NCBI GenBank assembly: GCA_032718475.1
Contig: JAUCBJ010008365.1
Location: 1 to 24,322, forward strand
DNA length: 24,322 bases
From: Nemertoderma westbladi
Taxonomy: Eukaryota; Xenacoelomorpha; Nemertodermatida; Nemertodermatidae
Direction: 5' to 3'
Program-made: the position numbers and the translations under genes
The notes under the pieces: generated by a model
What the model saw: the letters and a program-made list of their open reading frames with translations, nothing else
What the model was told of the DNA's origin: nothing
Database searches by the model: none
Shown here: piece by piece, positions 17,666-24,322 of the stretch
How positions within the stretch are numbered: position 1 is the stretch's first letter
How the letters are laid out: each line of letters starts with the position of its first letter

Positions 17666-18370
17666 CAGACTACAGCCTTTCAGCAGCCTACGGATGCGCC
17701 AACGCGTATAGTACCAAACACACACACCGGTCGGGGTCCAAACTGCCAACTCCATTGGATCCCATCACAGTTAAAAACCGCCAACAAGTCAATACCATCC
17801 AAAGAAAATAAATAAACTGTGACCACAGCCAGTGCCAACAATGAGCGCGAACAACGAATGCCCCAGGGCTCAGAGAGGGGTGGAAGTCTGCCGCGAACCC
17901 TGAGCGACAGAGACAAAACGATTCGGGAAGCAGCGACGGGGCGGTACTGGCCCGCCACACCGGATTCGCTGAGGAGAGACGATTCGGTGGTAGAGGAGGA
18001 GAGCGGACGGGTACGAGAAGAAGAGTGACGCGAGTCGACACGGAGCGGCGAGAGGAGCACCGGGATCGCCGGCCAGTCAGTGGCTACAGGCGGCAAACGG
18101 CCCACTGGAACGGCAATGGTGGGGTTGACGGTACGGCGCCGGATGAAGAGGGAAGGTCAAGTCCAGGAGGAAGACGTCGGGACGAGCGATCGCCTACGAC
18201 GAGGGTACAATGCCACCAGGAAGTTGTTAATGGATGCTAGAGAGGGAGGAAAGGTAGACCAGCCCAAGTTGTACTGGAGGCTAGGTGAGTGCAACAAACA
18301 TTTTCGCTACCTAGTCCGATTTGGGCAGGAGGAACTGGCAAGTGAGAGGGCGAAGTTGGTTGCCACAGAA
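17659..18370 (+). repeat. Left arm of a 0.7-kb inverted repeat, with broken gag-like start
   Basis: From ATATTCAGACTACAGCC at 17659 to GCCACAGAAC at 18370 the plus strand matches the reverse complement of about 20786-21486 over its whole length, with many substitutions and small indels. It encodes a partial copy of the gag-like protein. One frame from ~17819 to 18370 has a single TGA at 18026-18028. A 2-nt difference just after the ATG at 17841 knocks the start out of frame. Readable parts include RDKTIREAATGRYW, RLRRGYNATRKLL, and KVDQPKLYWRLGECNKHFRY. The arm stops exactly at a run of 12 C. Confidence 0.85.
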
Positions 18371-18382
18371 CCCCCCCCCCCC
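18371..18382. repeat. Poly-C tract (12 C) at the inverted-repeat break
   Basis: Twelve consecutive C bases where the left arm stops matching the right arm. The minus-strand reading (G12) borders the last gag-like segment. Confidence 0.95.
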
Positions 18383-19354
18383 ACTGATGTTATATTTGGT
18401 ACTGGGGTAGATGTCATTATATTGGGGCCCATACACCTATCTGCAATACCCCCCTTTCCCCTGGGTATATATTGTATCCCTGCATATTATAGTCATACTG
18501 GTGTGCAGGTACCGGTACAGGCCGTATGCCGCGACCTCTGGGTCCAATCCCAGCATTTGCGCTACCCTATCGCCTACACTATCTCTCTGAGCATGGCCTA
18601 TAGTATGTGCAGTAAGGCCTACAGTATGTCCTGCAGTCTGCCTGTGTTCCTCCGGATCGAAGTTTAATCTTCTCGAATATTCCGAGAACTCCTCCCCCGA
18701 CTACCACATCCTCGGTCGGCAGCTACATTCTGACAGGAAGTTTCCCTCTGACCCCTTCCTCCGTTTTCCTCGTATCGGTACACTCTGTACCCCACTCCCG
18801 GTGTGTGGTATATTTCGCCAGGTTGTGTTTCTCCGGGGCGACGGCAATCTCCCGGAGTACGACCCCACCGGCTCTCTCTCTCTAGTTCGACCATCGACGG
18901 TTCACTGTCCGTGCTCTCTCAACTTCTCTGGTTGCCTGTAGCAACACTTCCTCGTTCCTCCTCACTTCTTCTGGTTTCAGTGTTTGTCCTCCTTCATGAG
19001 GTCTCGTATCGACCTCCCGGATGAAATCTACTGTCCTCCTTCCATCTTCCGAGTGGGCTCGACGTTTTCTCGTTTGGCCGCTTACGGCACCAACATCCCT
19101 CCCTCTGTCTGGTTGTACGGCCACGCAGATATTCATCGCCCTCCTATTATCCTCCGTCGTCGGGTGCCACAGTTCACTTAACTCACCCTGTGCATTATCT
19201 GCCGCGCTCGTGGGGCTTCTGCTGCCCCCCCCTTTCCTCCGTCGTCGGGAGCCCCGGTTCACTTGAATCACCGCGCGCATTTCCTGTCGACATCTGTGAA
19301 GCGTTTTCTGCCCCCCCCTGTTGTCATTGATTGGTTGTGGTGGGGTGCCCATAG

Positions 19355-19380
19355 CCCCCCCCCCCTAACCCTCCCCCCCC
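19355..19380. repeat. Two poly-C tracts (11 and 8 C) at a frame change
   Basis: C11, then TAACCCT, then C8. This coincides with the point where the gag-like minus frame changes (upstream frame to 19387, next ORF from 19352). A further C8 lies at 19311-19318. Confidence 0.9.
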
Positions 19381-19831
19381 TACCCGTCATTCCTCACTTC
19401 GCCCCCGTGCCCATGTTCTCCTCCAGTGGACACAGTCGACACAGTCGACAGTTAGTTCTATTCTCCCTGGGTCCATTCGCCTGCGTTCCTCCCTGCGCAA
19501 CCACGTGGCCTTGTAGGCCCCCGCTAGGCGAATTACCTGCTGCGCTGCCCCAACGTTTGTATTAATTATACCGCCACTAGCCTCACCCTGTTGATTTGTT
19601 ATATTATTACTTGCATTATTTTGATTAATTTCACCGGAATTATTTATAACATTATTATTTGCTTTACCACCAGTCACATTATTATTTAAATTATTTTTGT
19701 TATCTGGCGCACCAATATTTACATTATTATTAATCAAAATATTATTTCCTGCAAGAAATGTTTCGTTAGTATTAGGGTTATCTACTACGGTACTATTAAT
19801 ATTAACATTCTCATTGAAAGTGTTGTCGTTA

Positions 19832-19851
19832 CCCCCCCCCCCCCTCCCCCC
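19832..19851. repeat. Poly-C tract C13-T-C6
   Basis: Thirteen C, one T and six C: G-rich on the gag-like coding strand, where it would encode a glycine run. Confidence 0.95.
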
Positions 19852-20145
19852 GTCCGTCCAGTCACACCAATTCTGGGTCTGTCATCCGGTACCTGTAAGT
19901 GGGGTATTAACAAAGGTTTCCATCACCCCTGGTTCCTCATAAATACTTCCCGAACCAGCCTCGCTCTCTGATAAACCCATTTTTGCCAGTTCTAACCGGC
20001 AATTTTGCTTCGCCTGATATTGCATTAACCCCCTCAACTGGGTATGCATATCATCCCCCATTCGAGTACCCACCCTCTCTCTCTCCCTATCTTCTCTAAT
20101 ACTCTGATCAGCTAATTCTGCCTCTCTTGCAATCCTCTAAGCTTT

Positions 20146-20393
20146 CTATGCCTCCCGCTCTCTGCGCTCGTTCGTTTCTCTCTCAACCCTCGCTGCCTCT
20201 CTCGCTTCTCGCTCTTTGCGCTCGTTCTCTTCTCTCTCAACCCTCGCTGCCTCTCTCACTTCTTGCTCTTTGTGCTCATTCTCTTCTCTCCCAACCTGTA
20301 CTCTACGCTTATTTATTTCCTTCTCAGCCCACTCCGCCTCCCTTGCCTCCCGCTCTCTATAATCTCTTGCCACCTTCTCGGCCCTCTCTTTTC
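20146..20393 (-). pseudogene. Gag-like coiled-coil segment with 54-bp tandem repeat
   Basis: Open in the main gag-like frame between a TGA at 20392-20394 and a stop at 20146. It encodes an almost pure Glu/Arg/Lys/Ala helix, with the 18-residue unit AREAARVEREENERKERE repeated. The corresponding 54-bp DNA unit recurs at about 20163, 20217 and 20271 (TGCGCTCGTTC variants). The charge pattern fits a long single helix or coiled coil, parallel to the Ala/Glu/Lys helix in the BEL Gag at 3.7-4.7 kb but of different sequence. Confidence 0.7.
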
Positions 20394-20589
20394 ACTCTCT
20401 CGCTAGTTGCCTTTCCCTTTCTAGTAACACGGTCCCCTCATCCAGCTGTCTCTCTAATTCCTTTTGGTCTAGCGCGACTATATCTAGCTGACACCCCAGA
20501 TCTATCTCTAACACCATTCTTGCTTTCGCGGAGGATGTAGCGGACTTTTCGCTTGCGACGGACTCCCATCGCCTGTTCGACCTACTAAT

Positions 20590-20943
20590 TTAGCTATGCT
20601 TATTAGCATTCCTACTAACCGATGACACCGAATCTTCGGGGTTAACCTCAGGTTCGGCATCGTGCGGATCCGCCCATCCCACTAACTTAATCCCCCTCGC
20701 ATCTACTAGATAGGGCCCTATGTACACTACACTAGCTGCCACCTCTTCGGATCGCCACAATTCGAACAGTTCTGTGGCGATCCCCCTCACCCTCTCACTT
20801 GCCAGTTCCCCCTTCCCAAATATTACTAGGTAGCGAAAATATTTGTTGCACTCACCTAACCTCCAGTACAACTTGGGCTGGTCTACCTTTCCTCCCTCTC
20901 TAGCGTCCTTTAACAATAACTTCCTGGTGGCGTTGTACCCTCG
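20590..20943 (-). pseudogene. Gag-like globular segment (KVDQPKLYWRLGEC region)
   Basis: 118 codons open from just after a TGA at 20944-20946 to a TAA at 20590. The upstream TGA corresponds to CGA in the inverted copy at ~18193, so it is a CpG-type nonsense change. The segment starts RGYNATRKLL and contains KVDQPKLYWRLGECNKYFRY, ELFELWRSEEVAASVVYIGP and an acidic Ser-rich end. It is the most protein-like part of this element, with a mix of aromatic and hydrophobic residues. I cannot name its family. The downstream frame continues through the TAA into the coiled coil, so this is one segment of a larger polyprotein. Confidence 0.55.
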
Positions 20944-21486
20944 TCATAGGCGATCGCTCGTCCCGACGTCTTCCTCCTGGACTTGACCTTCCCTCCTCAA
21001 CTGGCGCCGTACCGTCAGCCCCACCGTTGCCGTTCCGGTGGGCCGTTCGCCGCCTGTAGCCACCGACTGGCCGGCGATCCCGGTGCTCCTCTCGCCGCTC
21101 CGTGTCGACTCACATCTCTCTTCTTCTAGTACTGTTCTAGTCTGCTCTCCTCCTCTACCACCGAATCGTCTCTCCTCGGCAAATCCGGTGTGGTGGGCCA
21201 GTACCGCCTCGTCGCTGCTTCCCGAATCGTTTTGTCTCTGTCACTCGGGGTTCGCGGTAGACTTCTGCCCCTCTCTGAGCCCTGGAACGTTCGTTGTTCG
21301 CTCATTGTTGGCTCTGGCTGTGGTCACAGTTTATTTCTTTTCTTTGGATGGTATTGACTTGTTGGCGGTTTTTAACTGTGACAGGATCCAATGAAGTTGG
21401 CAGTTTGGACCCCGACCAGTGTGTGTATTTGGTACTATACATGTCACCGCTTCCATAGGCTGCTGAAAGGCTGTAGTCTGAATATG
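20786..21486 (-). repeat. Right arm of the 0.7-kb inverted repeat
   Basis: Reverse complement of 17659-18370. It carries the leader and the ATG of the gag-like gene and continues without a break into the rest of that gene, so this arm is the original and the left arm is the added inverted copy. The arms are about 2.4 kb apart. Confidence 0.85.
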
Positions 21487-21948
21487 AATTTATAACAAAA
21501 CTGTAAAAGCAAGGCAAAATACGTCGGATTTTAAAAGATTTATTAAGGATTTAAAGGATTTATTTCCACACCGCTCCATGAAAACAGTAAGTAAGACTGT
21601 TTTCACCAATCGAAATATGAAAATACCAACTAAAAATATATCTAATCTAAGGTAGGGCCTAAAATATAAAATAATCACTGCTTGGTCTTATTGCATATAA
21701 GATATTGCAAATAATACCTAAATATAAAACTTTCATTCATACATAGAACAAATACGGATTTTACTATCAATCTAATAATATCAAAGTTTGGTGCATAAAA
21801 TACAAAACTTCCATTGGTTATCCAATACAAACGAATTAAGACAAATATTTCTCAAACGTACATAATAATCATTTAAAACACAATAATAAATTCACCAAAT
21901 TAAATCAGTCCAAATGAGACGAAACATAATAATCTAAAATAATATATC
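21487..21948. other. Gene-free AT-rich spacer with a hairpin
   Basis: No ORF beyond a 62-codon AT-rich one without motifs. A 9-bp perfect inverted repeat GAAAACAGT/ACTGTTTTC with a 7-nt loop lies at 21580-21604. Confidence 0.6.
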
Positions 21949-22143
21949 CTAATTGTCCTCCTGACGACTATAGAGTTCATCCTGCTGGTCTTGTCGACAA
22001 TCCTGAGCGCTTAAAGCTAATGGTCGGCTCGCAAGCCTTCCTTTCTCCACAGTCTCGCTCATTAACGCCAACGGTAGGCTCGCAAGCCTTCCCTCCTCCA
22101 CAACCTCGCTTCTCATCACTTTGTCAACCAAGCTCGACCTCAC
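21949..22143 (-). CDS. Short hypothetical ORF with a 17-residue duplication
   Basis: 64 codons. Two tandem copies of a 17-residue unit (EVVEEGRLASLPLALMS and ETVEKGRLASRPLALSA) come from a 51-bp direct repeat at about 22011-22112. The end is Gln/Asp-rich. The duplication keeps frame, which hints that it was coding when it arose. No family recognised. The first codon lies near several stops, so it is probably a fragment of a larger decayed gene on this strand. Confidence 0.3.
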   Translation of the reverse strand: MRSSLVDKVMRSEVVEEGRLASLPLALMSETVEKGRLASRPLALSAQDCRQDQQDELYSRQEDN

Positions 22144-22298
22144 CCTTTAATACGATTAATCGGTGACTTTGGTCTAACTGGGCTTGGTCACCTGCGTAGA
22201 GTTGTCTGTGGTTCTAGAACGCTGGAAAATGGAATGACTGGCGTTTTGCACATTCGTCAGGCACTCAATCCAAGTAATCCCCGCCCGACTCCGGGTTT

Positions 22299-22799
22299 TC
22301 ATCTAATTGGGTCGGCTGAAGTCTCTACAACGCTCTGAGGGAGTTTGAGAAGTGGAACTAGGCTGTCCGCCGACACCTCGCTCTCGGACGTCATCTGAAC
22401 CCTCATGGATTCGGGCAAAGCATATCCTGTTCCTCCACACGGTTCTCTGGGGAGGGAAACGGTGCCTCGGGTCACCCGGATCTGTGATTGAGACGTCGTC
22501 CTTTCGGCGATATTAATTGTCTTCTTGATCTCTTGACCGGCCTTTTGAGCTCGAAGTATGCGATATGGTGCGTCCTCTTGAGGATGGCGTTGGCGTATCT
22601 TGTCTGGCAAAGGAGTCGCCTTAATCGCCGCCTCACATCCTGTCCCGCCTTCTGGGATCGGAGTATACGATGTCTCGAGGATGGTGCATCGAATCCAGCA
22701 ACGGAGTAGCCGGTAAACTATCGGGATTTTGCAAGAGGTATATGCGCGAGTTGACACACCAATGGGGGAACTAGGCATCCTCGGAATCGGTGCCACCAC
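22299..22799 (-). CDS. Hypothetical 166-aa ORF, unassigned
   Basis: Open from a GTG near 22799 to a TGA at 22299, in locally GC-richer sequence than its surroundings. The protein is Pro/Thr/Arg-rich with one Cys-containing stretch (VYRLLRCWIRCTILETSYTP) and no motif I know. Another minus frame over the same DNA also reads as a plausible basic/Ser-rich protein (RSRAGITWIECLTNVQNASH near 22230-22290), so the true frame is uncertain. It is probably part of a decayed element on the minus strand. Confidence 0.3.
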   Translation of the reverse strand: MVAPIPRMPSSPIGVSTRAYTSCKIPIVYRLLRCWIRCTILETSYTPIPEGGTGCEAAIKATPLPDKIRQRHPQEDAPYRILRAQKAGQEIKKTINIAERTTSQSQIRVTRGTVSLPREPCGGTGYALPESMRVQMTSESEVSADSLVPLLKLPQSVVETSADPIR

Positions 22800-23266
22800 T
22801 TGAATAGGGTAAGGTTGAGGCTCTCACGTTGTAAGCGGATTCAATTCCCTGCACTACCCAGCGGAAAATGGGCTAAGTGGCATTGTACCAATTATAGTTG
22901 GGAAGGTGACATTACTAATAATAATGTCACCTAACAACCAACTTAGGCGATACACATCGCCAGCCACAAAGAAAGTTGAGAGGTCATAAACCATCTCAGA
23001 GGGACAAAGGGGCAAGCAGGGCTAGCACGTGGGGACAGTGGCAGCAGGGAGTGGCAAGATGGAAATTAACTAAGTTAGCCAATGATGGGAGGGGAAAACA
23101 GGTGATTGGAACACATCTATTGGCCAGGCCGCTCAGTACAGTAGGAGTAACTAATATGTGTTAACAATATAAACGTGTACTTGAGGATTATGATTCAGTT
23201 GGTATCTGTAGAGTTGTGAGACTGGAACGGTTTTAAACCATCGTCATTACCGTGCTATTATATTCT
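22800..23266. other. Gene-free spacer with a strong hairpin
   Basis: No convincing gene; a 62-codon plus ORF at 22976-23164 has no motif. A hairpin lies at 22897-22942. Near 23252-23290 a phrase close to GCTATTATATTCTGACTAT is followed by GCTATTATTATGTTCTGAC, a short direct duplication just before the 82-bp repeat. Confidence 0.5.
22897..22942. repeat. Inverted repeat hairpin AGGTGACATTA/TAATGTCACCT
   Basis: Perfect 11-bp arms (22904-22914 and 22922-22932) around a 7-nt loop. A second complementary pair, GTTGG/CCAAC, lies outside them (22897-22901 and 22938-22942). Confidence 0.9.
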
Positions 23267-23348
23267 GACTATGCTATTATTATGTTCTGACATTATAACA
23301 ACTGACACTAAAAACTCAGTTATTCATACGGCCTTCGGCCTCGATATT
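23267..23348. repeat. 82-bp direct repeat, copy 2
   Basis: One mismatch to 17584-17665. This copy lies just below the LTR-like sequence and is not followed by the transposase-like codons found beside copy 1. Confidence 0.95.
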
Positions 23349-23588
23349 GCCTATATTATAGTGAATTGTGGATAAATTGAAAGGAAAAATGATAGCTACA
23401 AACTTCTAATAACCTTTAATAATAATCTTTATCTAAATTGAATAACCTATATATATTTACTTTATAATACTGCCGGCAAACCTTGAAGATTAACATCAAC
23501 TTCTTTCAACAGTTTACAATATTGGCAAGCTAATAATACTTGTATCTTATATTGGATATTAGCTATGGCCTAAGTATAATTTATGACA
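23349..23588 (-). repeat. Probable 3' LTR of another LTR retrotransposon
   Basis: On the minus strand, after the purine tract, the sequence starts TGTCATAAATTATAC. It is AT-rich and has a TATA-box-like TAAATATATATAGG at 23447-23459. The 3' limit is unclear; the LTR may extend into or past the 82-bp repeat. No partner LTR in the window. Confidence 0.4.
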
Positions 23589-23600
23589 CTCCCCCTTGCT
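23589..23600 (-). other. Polypurine tract AGCAAGGGGGAG
   Basis: The minus strand reads AGCAAGGGGGAG followed at once by TGTCA, the classic polypurine tract/LTR junction of copia- and gypsy-like elements. It is about 280 bp downstream of the acidic ORF end at 23881. Confidence 0.55.
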
Positions 23601-23880
23601 AAAAAATAATTGTTTTTAAGCAACACATAAAACTGTAAATGTAAATAACAAAAAATACGTTATGTTAATAATAATTGAGTTTCATCACAATGTATGATAG
23701 GCATGCTATACTACACTAATGATATTTTCGTTTCATAAGTTAATATGTTATTAGGTATTGTTCAACACCCTCCACCATATTTATATATACATTATTCATA
23801 TTATTCATATATACCAATAAATAACTTGTTACATGGCATGATCTTGTTAACATTAAAAAATAAATAAGTAAATTCCGATT

Positions 23881-24187
23881 TTAGTATCTATAAAATCCTT
23901 TCGTGATTTTTTTAGTGGCTACTCTTGGGTGTCGAACCTGAACACGGTCCTCATTGCTATTGCATTCAACGATTTCGAGGTCATCACTTTTGACGTCATT
24001 TTCATCATTAGAATAATCATCATCCGACGTGTCAATGTCTATTGATTCTATTGATTCTATTGATTCTATTGATTCTATTGATTCTATTGATTCTATTGAT
24101 TCTATTGATTCTATTGATTCTATTGATTCTATTGATTCTATTGATTCTATTGATTCTATTGATTCTATTGATTCTATTGATTCAGGT
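23881..24187 (-). pseudogene. Acidic ORF end with (Glu-Ser-Ile)16 repeat
   Basis: The minus strand reads sixteen Glu-Ser-Ile triplets, then the acidic segment DIDTSDDDYSNDEND, then VQVRHPRVATKKITKGFYRY and TAA at 23881-23883. A TGA lies immediately upstream of the repeats, and no ATG or clear splice acceptor enters this frame, so only a C-terminal piece survives. An acidic Ser-rich stretch ending in a basic Arg/Lys/Tyr tail resembles the C-terminal end of some LTR-element integrase/pol proteins. The purine tract downstream supports that, but no catalytic motif is present. Confidence 0.4.
24038..24181. repeat. Perfect 9-bp tandem repeat, 16 copies (TCTATTGAT)n
   Basis: Sixteen exact copies with no mismatch, then TC before unique sequence. 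Perfect homogeneity next to decayed elements implies recent expansion or ongoing slippage. The period is a multiple of three and one minus frame stays open; a plus frame gives a meaningless Leu/Ile run. Confidence 0.98.
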
Positions 24188-24228
24188 CAGGTATTCTAGG
24201 TCATTGATCAAGAAAACTTGCCACCTCC

Positions 24229-24305
24229 ATGCAGCATAAAGGAGGTGCCACCTGTAGCTGCATAGACCCTCTAACTAGGGCAAATCTGGTCCTGTAACTA
24301 GGACC
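24229..24305. repeat. Cluster of nested inverted repeats at the window end
   Basis: ATGCAGC (24229-24235) pairs with GCTGCAT (24257-24263) and encloses AGGTG-C-CACCT (24243-24253). Next come CCCT-CTAACT-AGGG (24267-24280) and GGTCCT-GTAACT-AGGACC (24288-24305), two hairpins with nearly the same loop. CACCTCC/GGAGGTG at ~24222-24247 offers a competing fold. The window ends before the element's edge can be seen. Confidence 0.75.
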
Positions 24306-24322
24306 CCCTTCGTTCTGGGATA

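Larger units (their letters stand above)
18371..21305 (-). pseudogene. Decayed gag-like polyprotein with Arg/Glu coiled coil (unassigned LTR-type element)
   Basis: It starts with an ATG at 21305 (MSEQRTFQGSERG). After frameshifts, one frame runs from ~20943 to ~19390 broken only by stops, including TAA at 20590, TGA at 20392 and one at 20146. In order it encodes the segment KVDQPKLYWRLGECNKYFRY (~20590-20900), a Glu/Arg/Lys coiled coil, a Gln/Met-rich segment near 20000 and an Asn-rich stretch (19560-19737). After a G-tract frameshift come an Arg/Gly-rich segment with a Glu/Arg helix (18882-19352) and a further segment to ~18664. A last open frame (~18437-18700) contains RVAQMLGLDPEVAAYGLYRY. 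No RT, protease, integrase or Cys/His motif is seen. The coiled coil, low-complexity linker and ordered tail suggest a Gag-like or accessory structural protein. Family unknown. Confidence 0.5.

Noticed and set aside
17688-18105. Long minus-strand ORFs across the left inverted arm, and the plus ORF at 21038-21394
   Set aside because: They are antisense shadows of the gag-like coding in each arm.
18080-18667. Single 195-aa plus-strand protein
   Set aside because: Only the part up to ~18370 matches the gag-like gene; after the C12 tract it is the antisense of the minus-strand frame ending near 18437.
23759-23775. Alternative polypurine/LTR junction (GGTGGAGGG followed by TGTTGAACA on minus)
   Set aside because: Weaker purine tract and no supporting TATA or repeat; the site at 23589-23600 is better. 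Both cannot be separated without a full-length relative.
24042-24239. Plus-strand Leu/Ile-run ORF
   Set aside because: Product of reading the 9-bp repeat in the wrong direction; no start context or domain.
1-24322. tRNA, rRNA or other structural RNA genes
   Set aside because: No cloverleaf with B-box-like GGTTCGAATCC or other signature was seen on either strand.

Overview
This window is animal DNA with no recognisable host gene, rRNA or tRNA. It is a dense, mostly decayed pile of transposable elements separated by AT-rich spacer and tandem repeats. A BEL/Pao element (a metazoan-restricted LTR family), a CR1/L2/Jockey-type LINE, an RTE-like LINE remnant and a probable Mutator-like transposase fragment together point to an invertebrate. 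I cannot fix the phylum from sequence alone.

Layout. (1) 1-5373, minus strand: a BEL/Pao retrotransposon. The window opens inside its probable 3' LTR. Its coding region is one uninterrupted reading frame from 5373 to 679, broken only by two in-frame TAG codons. An in-frame deletion near 1005 fuses the protease region directly to the end of RNase H, so reverse transcriptase is missing. (2) 5374-8869: no genes, but at least four tandem-repeat systems rich in the palindrome ACCGGT; this is probably leader/LTR sequence of the BEL element plus older debris. (3) About 8870-14990, minus strand: a nearly full-length LINE. ORF1 has a SAP domain, a coiled coil, an SGNH esterase domain and a 9-residue repeat tail. 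It is followed by an unexpected hydrophobic multi-pass membrane ORF, then ORF2 with a 2A-like motif, AP-type endonuclease and reverse transcriptase. ORF1 is interrupted by a nested 416-bp LINE 3' end, and ORF2 by a frameshift near its end. (4) 15130-15552: the C-terminal tail of a different LINE. (5) 16306-16650: a 23-bp minisatellite with 15 copies. (6) 17431-17640: a transposase-like fragment. (7) 17659-21486: a GC-richer block made of a 0.7-kb inverted repeat around a decayed gag-like polyprotein with an arginine/glutamate coiled coil. (8) 21949-22799: two minus-strand ORFs of unknown nature. (9) 23267-24187: an LTR-element 3' end and an acidic ORF carrying a perfect 16-copy 9-bp repeat.

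Two points stand out. The LINE at 8.9-15 kb places a predicted multi-spanning membrane protein between an esterase-type ORF1 and a 2A-led ORF2, a gene arrangement I do not recognise. In addition, every element whose direction can be read lies on the minus strand, so a plus-strand transcript would be antisense to all of them, as in a uni-strand piRNA cluster; that part is inference. All database-style assignments below are by eye from motifs.
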